Source: Trichostrongylus colubriformis (lineage: Eukaryota; Nematoda; Chromadorea; Rhabditida; Trichostrongylidae). From it: DNA of 64,000 bases. Both the position numbers and the translations under genes were made by a program. Location: assembly GCA_963978905.1 (NCBI GenBank), contig OZ022257.1, positions 10,810,509 to 10,874,508 on the forward strand. The letters run 5' to 3'. Position 1 is the stretch's first letter, and the number at the start of each line of letters is the position of its first letter. The notes beneath the pieces are model-generated. The model was given only the letters and a program-made list of their open reading frames with translations, ran no database searches and was not told where the DNA came from. Positions 24,819 through 38,200 of the stretch are shown here, piece by piece.

Positions 24819-24890
24819 CGACCAGTCGCGGCAATCACGACTGACTTCTCGCACGCACTTGCAGCGCTCCGCTAATAGTACGATCAGCAT
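24819..24890 (-). CDS. Possible first exon of a small Cys-containing protein
   Basis: On the minus strand an ATG at 24890 opens MLIVLLAERCKCVREVSRDC, a hydrophobic start followed by cysteines, and after 24 codons meets a perfect GTGAGT donor (24818-24813). The frame is also open upstream of the ATG, so the true start could be further out. It could be a signal-peptide exon of a secreted peptide. No downstream exon joined convincingly. Family unknown. Confidence 0.22.
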
Positions 24891-25873
24891 CAGTGAGAGC
24901 AAGACCTGTATTGCGTGTTGTATACTTACGACAATCCGATGGGTCAACTTACCTCCTTGGGTCAGCAGATCCTTAGGTAACTGTATTCGGGTCTACCATT
25001 TTTGCGTCACCAAGGTGCGACATCATGGCGCTACACCTGCTCGAACCCACTCCGATCACTCCCACTTGAACTCCTCTATTGATCAGCCGAGCAGAATTTT
25101 GTGATCAGAGTTGGTTCGCACAGGTGCTCGGACCTCAAGGAGCATCGTGCATCCGCAAAAGTGATGTTACGTGGATAGTTACTCAAAGAACTACTACCCC
25201 AAGGAGATAAGTCGGCTTACTCGATTATCGCAAAGTTAACCGCAACCGCCAAGTTCGAAAGCTGCCTCACCATGTTCGCCAGCCTGCAACACCAACCATC
25301 AGAAGAGCGATTTTTGGGAAGAAACTTTTTTTTGTAAACGTAGTCAAAAAATTAGCGTGACATCGAAAATCAACAGAGAACGAAATAAGAATGGATTCAC
25401 TTCGAAAAAAAAATTAAAACTAAAAATATGCACCAGTGCCTCACAATGTATTAGAAATGACTTCAGATTACCCTCAGCTCTCGAAGGAAAAATCTCTTTT
25501 TGTCATTTTTTCTTATCGATTTAGCTAGGTCCCACTTCACCTACGCCTCGGAGTTCCCACTTCAACGCATCTATACTCCATTGTCTCCTGTACTGTCATT
25601 AAGGCCCTGCGCTTTTGTCACAACAACGTTAATGCAGGATTTTCTGTTCAACTGACTCACAGTTCTTTTCGTACTTTTTGTCTATTTTGAATTTAGAAGT
25701 GCTAGAGCGAAACCTTTACAGATACAAACCACTGAAATTAGAGATAAAATTTATAGTGGTACTTGTGAAAGCAAAAATTCACGAAGGAAAATATAGGGAA
25801 AATTTATGCGGCAGAATTCGTTCATCATTTTTCATGGACTCATCGTCTACAAAATGCCGTTCAGGTTTTTCAT

Positions 25874-25890
25874 GGGGGGGGGGGGGGGGA
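25874..25890. repeat. G homopolymer run
   Basis: A run of G of about 15 bases. Similar G or C runs recur at 26815-26834, 27352-27369, 29655-29669 and 53479-53489. Such runs often vary in length and may be misassembled. Confidence 0.8.
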
Positions 25891-26814
25891 GGTTTAGCGG
25901 TATCAGGATCTATTTTCGTTCCACTACATTACAAAGCAATTGTTGCGAAGTTTCCCCGAATGATTAATTTGAACTTGATGTGGCGGCAACACGACGAATA
26001 TTCGTCGTACGCGCGTGTCCGTCCGATGGATACGACTAACGGTGATAGCGGTCGTTGTTGTGTGTGTGTCATTGTAATGGCGAGTTTTTGTTGACCATAT
26101 GTCTGATAATCACAGCTTGTATGCTTCTTTATGTTACAACATTGTTTTGATGTGATTGTTGGCCGTTCTTGTTCCAGCAGCAAGCCATAGCACACAACAG
26201 CACATCTCAACGTCAGTTATACTCGTCTTTTTCCCCGACACGCTACCCTCCTCCCCGTCCCCATCCCATTCTATGAACGTGTCTTTTTTTCGGTGTAGCT
26301 CTCGTTGATGTCAATCATGTTGGGCTCTTTCTTCTCGGTTAGCTACTAGCATCGTGCGTGCGTGCGTGCAGTGACGCTTTGTTGCCCCACTAGTCGTCAC
26401 AATGGTTTTTCTCACCTTTTTTTCTTCGCTTGCACTTTTTCCTCGAGTTCACACCCCATGTACTCTACCCTATGAGAGATTTCTGAGGAAATAAGCTTTT
26501 ACAAGGCTCTGAACTGTATGGATACCATATTTCATTTCTTTACATATTAATTAATCAATTAAATAAATAATTAATTGCACAAGAGGTGCGCCAAAAGTTT
26601 AGAGAAGAAAAAACATTGTGCACAAGTCATATGATTGCAAAAGGCTTGGTGAATCGGCATGCATGTCGCATTCTAAAGAAAATGATCCTGTGTCTTCCAC
26701 ACTTTATTACACTCCACCACACGTTGATATTTTCTATTAAATGAATTCATTATAAGCAGTAGAGCAAGATTTGGCAGACCCGGGCACGAACAGCACAGCA
26801 AACCGTTTGTCCCC

Positions 26815-26834
26815 TCCCCCCCCCCCCCCCCCCC
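26815..26834. repeat. C homopolymer run
   Basis: About 20 consecutive C bases. No associated gene is visible. Confidence 0.85.
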
Positions 26835-26970
26835 ACCTCATTCTGTACCCGTCTCACACCTTCTCATAGTTTCGAGCATGGGTTGAGGAAACATCGAGGA
26901 GGGTCGTATTTTGACTTGGAAAAAGGACGACAATTTTTTTCATAAATTACTTTGAGCATCACCAATGACT

Positions 26971-27306
26971 ACCTTCTTTGAGTGATTTCTGGCATTCTCT
27001 GCGAAAAAGTGGTCAGTCGATAACTATATTTTGTACTAGATAGCATAAGTATGATCATTGATCCGACAAATCAACTGGCCAAACAGAAATTTCAAGAGTT
27101 TTCTGCATTTAAAAAGCTTTAAAGAAGTATTTAAAAAGCTTTAAAGAAGGACCTTTTTTAAGTGATTTCTGGCATTCTCTGCGAAAAAGTGGTCAGTCGA
27201 TAACTATATTTTATACTAGATAGTATAACTATGATCACTGATCCGACAAATCAACTGGCCAAACAGAAATTTCAAGAGTTTTCTGCATTTAAAAAGCTTT
27301 AAAGAA
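26971..27306. repeat. 180-bp tandem duplication
   Basis: Unit 1 is 26971-27150 and unit 2 is 27151-27306. The block from AGTGATTTCTGGCATTCTCT to TTTAAAAAGCTTTAAAGAAG is repeated with only a few substitutions. Unit 1 also carries an extra copy of the tail TTTAAAAAGCTTTAAAGAAG. The low divergence marks a recent event. Confidence 0.9.
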
Positions 27307-27658
27307 GCTCTGAACAGAAATGGAGCTGCTCTGGAGCACTGGTGGTGGAAAAGGGGGGGGGGGGGGGGAGGGGAGGACATGTGTGAGGGATCTGTCTGGA
27401 ATGGGGTCGTAATCCTCGCAAAATTTGTCTCAATGCCACGTTTGGCCCTTCTCTCTCACCTTTATGCTCACCCTTTCCACTCCCACAGTTTTTTTTTTTT
27501 GAAGCATAGATTTTTTTTGAACCGGAATTTTCAGGGTGCCCTTCATTGGTTTAATGTGGGATCTTTTGTCTACGTCCCCCCCCCCCTCACCCCTGGCTGT
27601 TCGATTCCCACAGCGCCTTGCAGCCGGTCACATCGCGATCGTTTCATTATAGTAGAGA

Positions 27659-28090
27659 TTAAAGGAATCTTCCACGGAAAATGCGTTTGTGTTACCCATA
27701 CGTTTATGTTGTATTTGCCTAATGTGGGCCTCATGCAAAACTTCACGCGAAAAAATGCGAATCTGGCTGAGATACAGCACCACAAAGTGCGGTCCCAGTG
27801 GGCGGGGCCTAAGAGTAAAAGCCTCGTCCCGTGGTCCGCCGCCGTTGGGAACGGAGAGTGGGACTGTTTACGAAACTTTCTGCTCCTACAATGCGTCTCC
27901 GACCACGGCGGACGACGGAACGAAGCATTTCTCTTAGGCCCCGCCCACTGGGACCGCACTTTGTGGTGCTGTATCTCAGCCAGATTCGCATTTTTTCGCG
28001 TGAAATTTTGCATGAGGCCCACATTAGGCAAATACAACATAAATGTATGGGTAACACAAAAACTCATTTTCCGTGGACGATTCCTTTAAG
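27659..28090. mobile_element. Long-arm MITE, copy 1 (best preserved)
   Basis: A 432-bp element with inverted arms of about 150 bp. The left end is TTAAAGGAATCTTCCACGGA, the right end is its near-complement CGTGGACGATTCCTTTAA, and each arm carries GGGCGGGGCC or its complement at its inner side. The centre contains GTCCGCCGCCG and CGGCGGACGAC. Copies lie at 42779-43200 and 48319-48740. Long frames on both strands here are read-through of the palindrome. No transposase is encoded. Confidence 0.9.
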
Positions 28091-31000
28091 GCTCATTTCT
28101 GTTTCATTTCACCTCCACCGCAGCCATCCACCGCGTACGTCCTCCTGTGTGGTTTTTCCTGCAATTCACCTCAAGGACATCACATTCACATTCCATCTCC
28201 CGTCTCTGATCCCGTCTTCATCTTGTTTGGAGTATGGCGGCGACGGCGGCAGCGATGTGTGTGCCCGACTATTGGGAGCCATTCCACATTTACTACGCCT
28301 TCATGTGTATCTACGATATAATGGGTGGCAATTGAGCACGTGGCATACAACCGTTTTGGCTTCCCCATCATTTCTTTTCTATTGCTATACGATTTTTGGA
28401 CAGCTTGCACTGCTCCATATTGATGTTCCAATCGTAGGCCTTCGTCCTTCGCTTGTTCCAACCTTTACTTATTCACTTATGTCTATTTACTTATTTATTT
28501 ACTTATGTGTGCGAGCGTAACGCTCTGGAAACCAGAACCCTGGTTCTTTTTTAATGCTTTTGTAGTGACCGCCATGCCACTGTCCTGAAAAGCCGAATCC
28601 TTTTGAGTCTGTCACCGAATTTAAACAAAATTTCGCAGTGGTTCCTATGGACATGTAAATAGAAGTCCTAATGGGAAACCAGGAACGGGCTGTTCGTAAC
28701 GTCATTTATTTCGTTTTACCTCTTTTTGAGATATTTTTGGTTTTCGATAGCTGCTGATTTTCGCGGCGGCTCCCGATGTAAAAATTGCTAATGAGCTTAA
28801 TTATGGGTTGAGAGAGCCTCGGGGTAAATAGAAAATACAATGGTTCGTATGGGTAAAAAGAGGCGAAAAGAACCACAGACTAATTTAAAACATTGGTTTT
28901 AAAACGTTAGTTAACATTAGTACCAACAACCTTTTACTTTTTTCTTCTTTTTATTTGAACTTTTGATCTTGGAGGAAGTCGGATTCTCCGTTATTTTTTC
29001 CGGACAAATCATCCGGGCTATTATACCACCGATGGATTCATGCCTTTCTGTGTTTTCAATGGTAATCAATTTATGTTCTAATGGTGGTTGGAGATGATCA
29101 AAGAGGAATTAGTGGGGATGAATATTGCACCTGGAATAGTGGTTGCGATTGAATCTTGCCCACATTAAGTCCCTCAGTGTAAAGACTTAATATTATAGAA
29201 AAAGGGAGACCAGCACTTTCACATAGGCAGATCTCGTATCGGACTAGGTACCACAGCTATAACCAACGAAAAACTAAACTACATATACCTACCTACCGCA
29301 GGAGACTTGGCGCATACCAACTCAACAGAAGCAGAACTCCTTCAATGATTCCCGGTTTGTTGAAGGGCTTACAAATTCGAGGAAAAAAATCTCTAATTTT
29401 GGTCCTTTCACATTTTTCACTGAGAGTGTTTACTTTCCATCCAGGCGGTACTTATGGTACTTACCTTGGTGTACGTCTCCGCAGATGGTGGTTATCTAAA
29501 CCACTTCCCTGATTGCCTTTAGAGGCTTCCGAGTCTAGACGTCCACGCCTTTCTAGCATTTCATGAAGTGGTGTAGTAGTTTTCCAATGTGATTAGATCT
29601 ATGCTATGATGAGCAGAGACAATCATTACGCGTGCGTGTTCAGTACTTTGCCCACCCCCCCCCCCCCCAAGACTGCTCTGGCACCGAATCTCTGACCTCA
29701 CATGGGTGAAAAACTTGCTGGATGAGAACGGTATTCAATTTATGGGCCCGAGTGAAGTGGCAGCGATCTTTCCCACAGCTTCATTTCAATTCAGAGCTTT
29801 ATTAAGGGTCTTAAAATGCTGTATATTCATGGGCTGAATTTCTTTATACCAGTCGATAATTATGCATGCATAATATACAAGCCTGTGAAACATCGTAATA
29901 ATTTCTGCTTCGCCAGTTTATTTGCATAGGCTTAAGTATTTCCCTAGGGTAGCCTCGATGGAGTAATGATGCCACCGCTGTCCTTGGATCGTCCACCGTC
30001 ACATAGCTCTGAAATAACCGAGTATCATCCGGGGTGGATATCTGAAACAGAGGTTTTTATCGTGGGTAACGTGCAATCTGCACGAAATCATGAATTACCT
30101 ACATCTGTGCCCTTTTGATGGAGGATATATCCCTTGAGGGGAAAATGCTCATAGATGTAGACGTCATGGCCGTGTAATTGTTGTCAGCGTTCGGTGTTTC
30201 TCCTCTCTGACCGCTCCTCCCTCGGTTCTGCTCGCCTGTTCGCCAGGAATGCACAGATTGCCTCCAATCTATCGGAAAGTGGCCGCGATCTTCTGAAGGC
30301 ATCTACTGAAGGCATTGTACTCTTTGATGACTGCTATATCCTTGGCAGTTTCTCTGTATCGCTTTTCCTGTCCGTCTTTTTCTACCCTCACAGTGACTTC
30401 TGTTTCTCAGTGGGGTGATTGGAAAGCTTCAAAAGGGGACCACAGAGTACAATAGTCGAACCGGTAGTGCTCTTTATAGAACAACTTTATAATGAAATTA
30501 TCTCCTCTTGGCACCATGCCAAGGCATCAAAATTGCGAGTTTGTGCAATGGCGGCTCCTCAAACTCGTTCGAACTACGACTGTTCTACCGTAGGCCAAAA
30601 ATTACCCCCTTCCGGTGTCTTTAATGGAAGGTATAAGAGCATTTTATAAAAACTTCATTACATATTCAACTTCAAAAAGATCAGCAGGAGGCACTGATAC
30701 GTTTATATGTACGTGAATTTGCACTTTTCAATCATCTGTCCTACATGAATTCGTTCTCTTTCCGTTTATAATTACGTTATGTCTTGACGATGTGAGGGTG
30801 TTCCCACTACTAGCGGCTCTAAATAAACATGAAAAAGGCGACTTGCATTTGCAGCAGCAGCCTGTCTAAACTAAGAAATCCAAGACATGCGCAATGTCTT
30901 CCCCATTCAGTAGTGTGCATAGTTTCAAACAGGCTGTTTCCGCATTCCGCATAGGTGGGCTAACCATTTCCCAAGCTTGTCTCATAATGGCAATTATAGA

Positions 31001-32260
31001 ACGATCTTTCTTTTCTCGTTCCGTAAACCTCTTCCGTAAGCGATTCATTTAATGGCTAGGGTTTTTTTCCGGTGAATAGCAATCCGTTGTTAGAGAGCCG
31101 TGAGGAAACTGGAAACTATCCACAAAGAAGTAATGACACGATGGTTCAACCGTGCCGATGCTGGTCGACTTCAATCTCTGGTGAATGTGGTATCCAGCCA
31201 TGCCCCCTCCCCGTTCTGTTAGGTGGCGTGGGGGGAGTTTTTCCCGGCTGCCCAGTAGCCTTCACACCAGCGCATTGTGGCATGTCCATTAAGTGTCTAG
31301 TGATTTCTGGCGATCTTTATTTGAGTGAGATCAGTTATTCAGTTTTTGTTACGGGGGTTTAAATAGTAGTAGCCACCAGGATCTTGTGCCATTTCTGGCG
31401 CACTCACCGTCACTTCGTTACCCTTCCCGTTACCCACCTCCTTCGTAGCTTCTTCCAGTCACTTTCAGTGTAATATTGACTGAAATCACAACACGGCTGT
31501 TCGCATGATCGCCGCTTGGGTGTTCCGGATGGGTTACAATCCATGGATAACCAAATGTTGCATGTGGTTGACTCTGTTAATTTATGTCGAACTCTCAGCA
31601 TGTTCTTTTTTATTTTCATTCCTTTTTATCCTCTCCAGCTCTTCTCTATCTTTCTTTTCATGCGTTATTAGTCCAGGTGGACAGATTGCCTTCATTACCG
31701 GTTTATTAAACACGTAACCTAAGTATCACTTCATATAATTTTAATCCTTGAATACGTGAGTCTCATCCAAACTCCTTGCAATACGCCTTTTAAGAGACTT
31801 ACATGCCCAGACCAGCAGATTTTTTATTTTTTGCATATTTTCTGAACATTGTGCTTTAAAGGGGTTAAAAAAACAAAATTTGAGGGGGTAATACGTTTGA
31901 AATCCAACTGGCCCTGACAACCAAAATACTGTGACACAACCTTATCATTTTTAAGCGTGCATGAAACGAGTGCGTGGCGCGTTTCGGGTAGAACAGCGAG
32001 CTCACACTTTTACGCATTACTCCTTATCTACTACCGGACAAAATTTTATTGGAATTTTTGTTGTTCGCTTAAGGTGTAAATAATTGATTCAATATAGTTA
32101 TTGTTCTTACGGGTAACGAAAAGCTTTTGCAAAGCGGTTGAAGCTTACTGGTTTGTTAACCTAGTACGAAGCATATGCATAGCATATGCAGCATATGCAA
32201 AAAAATCTGATGATGTTTTCAGTCAAAATTCTTCTGAAATTAATTGTTTCAATTTTTCAG
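28091..32260. other. No supported exon; probable intron or intergenic
   Basis: If the candidate first exon at 23991 is right, this lies in intron 1 of the coiled-coil gene. I see T-rich tracts, a C-run at 29655-29669, and short frames on both strands without splice support. Confidence 0.4.
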
Positions 32261-35200
32261 ATTCGTGTAACGGAAATACCATCTCCGAGCCTATACAGGC
32301 GGCTTTCCGCACCGATCTCTCGAACAAAGCGGGCAGTACACGAAGAAGAGCTCGAATTGAGGGCTCACTACAAAGAGCTCATCAAAGGTATTTTCATTTA
32401 TTCACTCGATTTGAGGAGAATATAGCATAATGGCTACAATCGCAGCTTTCCATTGCAACTGTTCGTAGAATATAATTCCGATAAGGCATTTGTTTTCATT
32501 TTTCCAGATTATTTAACTGATTCCGTACTTTCTGGAATGAGGATTACTGTCAGAAAATCTCACACCCGTTCAGAGTGCAAGCCTGAGAACGTTTCCCATT
32601 GCCCTCGTTACGGTATATTAAAAATTAGTGCGTCTGAAGACAGAGTACACCGATAACCGAGGATTCCTCGGCAGGGGGGTCGTATTTGACCGGATATAAA
32701 GGTGGGGGATCTTACCTTCTGAAATTAGTGATAAGCACTAAAATCTAAATTTGTAAAAAGCAGGTGAGAAGCAAAGGAAATTTCACTGCAAATCTTGTGA
32801 CAAAATGTAGAATAAATACTTTTTGCTCAGAAAAGGATATATAAAGTAAAACACGTTGCAACTGTGCTATCCGGCAACGGTTACTGGTATTTTGTAGTTC
32901 AGAAAAAGGGGGGTCGTCTTTAGTCGCAGAGGGGGAGGGTCGTACTGGGGCGGCTATTTTTCTCGACACCTGGCAGTGCTGTGGTTGGAGATGATTTGAA
33001 GAGCAAACTAGCCATGCTTACCATTTCCTCTATACCGGTACCAGTTACAGTAGCGGTCAAAAATATATGCGGTTTTGGATTCTGGCCATAACTTTAGTCG
33101 AAGTTTACATTTCTTATTCAATTTTTTTTTGTTTTTTGAAGACAACTGGTACTCAGTGAAGCAAAGTAGGGTGTAGTGTTGAGATTGGAAAATTTACTTA
33201 ACTAAAAACTCTAAAAATACCAAACCTTGTCAAAAATTCAATTGGACATAAAAAGCTTATAACTCATCGAAACGGCCAGGTGGGCAGAAAATATTACGGA
33301 ATGAGGCTGGGACTTTGTTGCACGCTATTTCAAATCCTAACAGCACTGAGGCACGGAGTTGACCATTTTCAGTGGTTTCAGTTAAATAATTTTTCCAACC
33401 TTCACACTGCATCCTACTCGGCTGAGATACTTTATTTCACTGAGTGACAGTTGCCTTCAAAACACAAAAAAAAAAAATTGAGCGAGATATGCAAACACCG
33501 AACAAAGTTATGGTCAAAATCCCAAACCGCATATATTTTTGACCGCTACTGTATGTCCCAGGAAGAGACACTACCTTGAATATTACCTAAGAAAGCCCAA
33601 GATGTCTCAAGAGCCATCTAAATGATCGATATCCTGCGCGATCTTGTATGTGGACCAGTGGCATGGCTCATACCAAAAAAGACCATCAGCACATTTGTCA
33701 TTCCATTTTTTCACCTATTTTCGAGAAACACTGTATCAATCACCCCCAGTGTGACCGCCGGGTAACAGGAATCAAGTGGACAAGTTGCGGTGATTCGTGA
33801 AAAGTAATGGGGCTTCACGGGTACCTTGCACAAATTCATTCTCCAATAAATTGCTTATCGAAAAGACATGAGTAATATTGCTTATTGTTAAGAAGAAATC
33901 ATTGAGATTTGTTCCTGGCACCTTTCAATCAGTTCTGCAAAATCCACATCAACTAGAATGCGTGGCATCAACCGAATAACTGATTAAAGCGATTTTCAAA
34001 AACGTGTTACTCCTATAGTAATAACATTTCCGAACACAGATATATTACTAAATAATTTTATTGAAATGAAATAATCGGAATATTGGGAAGTGCAGCATGG
34101 AAGCTACACTTTACGCTGCCATTAAGAAAATAAAATCCCATGTGTCAATCATTCCCTTCTGTGAGAAGAAATAATGCTCGTTCGAGCTATTCCTCGGCTT
34201 GTTTGGTTCCCACTCTTGACACCCCAACTGTGAAGTATTTATGTAAGTCATCTGAACGCCCCCACTGAAACCTAATCCTTTGGAAATCTGAGAAGTGCAG
34301 CATGGAAGCTACACTTTACGCTGCCATTAAGAAAATAAGAACCGTATGTCAATCATTTTCTGCTGTGAAATGGGGAAGCCCGATGATTGATGGTGTTTTG
34401 AGCCTTCACTTAACCCCGGACATGAAAATTTTGGGAGCACTTGAATGCAAGCGCTCTCGCAAGATCCATGAACACTTCTCATTGTTCGTCAACCCCAGGA
34501 AGGATTCTCAGCTACACATTGGGATTGTTTCTTTGCTTTGTTAGTGAGAAGGGCTTGGGAACAAAGTAAACAAGACTTCGGCTTTTTCTTCAACCAGTAG
34601 AACATAATTTATCTCTTTTTCTCCTAAAAAAAATTTATTACGTAACTGTACTTATGACATTTTCGGTGCTCCCGTCACTGTGCTATCGAGGCTTCGGTTC
34701 CTTCTTGTCTATAAAAATGGACATAATTTCTTACGGCGAATCCTGCTATACCATAGAAATGCCCACTGCGTTAGTTTTATTATTATATTGGGTAGTGGGT
34801 AACTCTGGGATAAGTGGCGCAAGAGGAACCAGTGCGGCGTCGCGAAAGCGAAACACGCGGCATCGTCATGGCAGGCACGATGAGGATTTAAAGGCGGCAA
34901 TCGCGCGGCCCGCCACATCTCTCTTTGCTCGGCCACACCCTATTGCTCCACTTTAGCCCTGTATTTGATATATCGCCATTTTAACTAATCGATCTCGAAA
35001 TATGGACGCTCGCATGAATCGCAGCGTATCTCCTATTGGTTCTCCGAATTTTCATTGTGATTTTCTAAATACCCCTTTACTTCATTTAAGCCCCGAATGA
35101 TTCCAATTGTATGCTGAAGCTAGCCGAATGGGTGAAAAAGCACAATACTCATAATAGTACTACGGGTTTTTTGTTACTATCATCTTGTTTGTCGAGGCTT

Positions 35201-38200
35201 TTTTATTTTAATAACGCACATAGTAAAATGTACGCGTAGAGGACGTTCGAGTGAAATGTGCCGTCATAAAACACATCCGCGAGAGGATTTCGTTGTCGTT
35301 TTACACTTTCGGTGAACGCGGGTGCCGTTTTAATTCCGATCACTTTCTACGTAACTATGCTGCCTCAGTCCGACGGTCAAATTACCACAACAACTTTACA
35401 ACGGTACATAATTTTATGATTATAAGACCTTACTACTGCTTTGTTGGCACTTTGCCAAAAGCCTGTCAGTAGGAATAATTGTTCATGGAATGTTATTACT
35501 AAAAGCACTCAGAACAGGTGAATATGTTCATATTTCTACAGTGGCTTTTTTCTAGCAAGCGGCCATTTATATAATTAAGCAAACGTGCCATTTATATAAT
35601 TAAGCAAAGACTATTCTTTATGTGAATTATGACTAGAATCAATACTTTTATATGCTATTATAAGTATCAAATATTTCATATAATTACGGGTAGATAATAG
35701 GCTGTGGATGCCATACTTTTCTCTGAGATTTACTATTTTTATTCAAATCCAATGTTATTTTTGCGGTCCTTATGGTTTTTTGTGGCTTACTGTATAGCGT
35801 ATAACTAATTAAGTGAATAAACAAATAATTATACATAATCAATAATCTCAAATTACTACCTTTCGCCGTTTTTACTTGTTTTATCCTTTCGTTTCTTCAT
35901 TTTTTGTACATTTTTTAAAGGCTTTGAAGCACTCGTTTATGATTATCAATGGCACATTTCTATGAGAAAGAGTTATTTATGTATTATTCATCTAGTTAAC
36001 GGCGCGACCCTTTTGTATTACTGCGATACTATTTGTTGCTTAATGGTCCATTTTGCATAATCCCTATGGGCACTGCAAACAAAGGAGTATATTCTCATTG
36101 GTGGGAGAAATAGCTTGCAATTTCCCATACCACATTGTCAGGGTCAGGAAGGGGTTCTACTGATGAATTCTGATCACTGAGTGACTTGTCAGACTGCTCC
36201 TGGGATGCGCCATGCAGACGACTTCTATCCACAGCCTGTAGATGTATATAATGTTCCAACAACATCCAATTGGGGACTGAACATCCTATGTGCTGTTACA
36301 TATAGCGCAGTTTTAGTTCGGATTCACGTGCTTTCAGGATTTTTTTAGCACGGATTCAAAGATGAGCCAGGAGATGGTTTTACTAATCGTTGAAGTTGAA
36401 TGTGATTGTCTTGAGTATGTGCTGTGCGACATCGCAAAAGCGTATTAAAGTCTGGAAATCCTGGAAATATTACCCGTGTTTACCCGCCTTTGACTCCGTG
36501 ACGGACGTGTTTTCCAGTCCGCATCATCACTGATGTATCGACCAAAGCCACGTGAATCTGTGATGTGTGGTGGCTATGTGTAGCACTTGCATCGCACCAC
36601 CACGATAATCTTCAAAAAATACCTCAAGGCAAATAGCCTCAGGAGGAAGAGCTCACAAAAAGCGAGCGTCAAATCCGTGTTGGTACTTGGGCCCCGCTGG
36701 CTGTGTCAAGCTCGGCGTGGAGTAGGATGACTCAAACCATTTGTACTTATAAGAGAGCTCTAGTGAAATGTGATCACGCGCGATCGTGCTCTATTCAGTA
36801 AACACAATAAAAAAGAGTTAGATGAGAGAAATCAGGATAAAGTCAGTTTTCCTCTTGAACTCTCCTTGAAGGGTATTTTCAACTTAATTTCAGTGAGATC
36901 AAAATAGTCAAAACTATTTGAAAAGACAAGTTATCAAACACTCAAATATGTCGCCCTCAAATCTTGTGAGCCACTCAACCACTCCAATTTTTTGCTCTAC
37001 GGATGATATTTTATATTTTAAAAGGGAATTTGTAATTTTTTTCCCAAGTCCTTCACTTGTCCGAGGGTTTCGAGGTCAATCTTTGCCACACAAAGTCTAT
37101 CATTTATTCGTTTCACAGGCGATTCCTCCCATTTCAGAGTTAATAGTGTATGAATTTGGGAAGATGCAGGGGTTGAATTTAATCCAGCGAATATTCAATC
37201 TGGTGAAATACGATTCTAGCCATGACGTTTTTCTTTTCTAGTTCATATAAAGTATTTTTCCATGTCCAATACTATTCATCGTTTTCTTTCAGATCCCACA
37301 GCGCTGGGGCAGATGCGAATCTCATCGTAGAAGTACCGACGCCATCCGACATGCGTGCATTCAATTTGATGAGTGTGCGTGATGCGTCGGGAAATTCGAA
37401 TGTGAAATTTCTTCGAGCTACGAAACGCTTCTTCAAAAAGATCTATTCGACGGCCACGTTACCGAATAAGAAGTCGGCATCACAGGATCCTGAACCGCAT
37501 CTGCAAAAATCGCAACAGTTTTTTGATATCGGGTAGGTGAGAAAAATGGGGAAATGTTGGTGCGTTCCTCCTGCGTTTGGCAGCTTACAAGCGTATTGAC
37601 TAGCATCATGCGCATCTGTCATGTTACGCGCAGCGGCTGAAGCGGTCTCCCAGAGGCAGGGCTGATCCGTGGAGCCCTTGTTAGGCCTGGATATGTGCCG
37701 CTTCAAGCGCCACCTTCATCGCAAAATCCACTACACACTTTCAACCAGAGCCCTTACTATTCATTTTTCTTTACATACTTTCTTCTTTTCATTCAAGACA
37801 TCGCGGCGCGGAATATTCAAGTAATTGCGGCGCAGGCACATTATGTTTTTCTATTCTCCTGCATTCATAAGGCATATTAACGGTTCTCTTGATGTGCCCT
37901 GCACACGGTCAGGAAACCTCACCTAGCGGAACAATCATTGCTGTGCTGGCCAGTCTTTCACAATTCGCTTGAAAATGGGTGAGCCGCCTGCTCATGAGCC
38001 AGCCCGCCTACATTTCTGAAGCTTTTATCGGCACATAAACTACGTTAAGCGGTCGTCTGCCATGCTTTATGTGCATTCTTGACGACGCATTATTTACTCG
38101 AAGTTGCCATAGTTCTTGATAAGAAAGGCGGGCGTTATAAAATTTCAAACAGTTCGTGTTCCAGTTTCCACACGCCTATTCTTGCGGATGAGCGAGATTT

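Noticed and set aside
27379..28089. 236-codon plus frame and 165-codon minus frame
   Set aside because: Both lie across the long palindromic MITE; the two strands encode the same residues because the arms are complementary.
32508..32600. Possible exon after CATTTTTCCAG in the coiled-coil gene
   Set aside because: It would fit the other open frame of exon 32261-32387, but no donor restores the phase needed by the exon at 37293.
37136..37200. Possible exon after CCCATTTCAG
   Set aside because: Acceptor is good, but the only donor (GTGAAA) leaves the wrong phase for the next exon.
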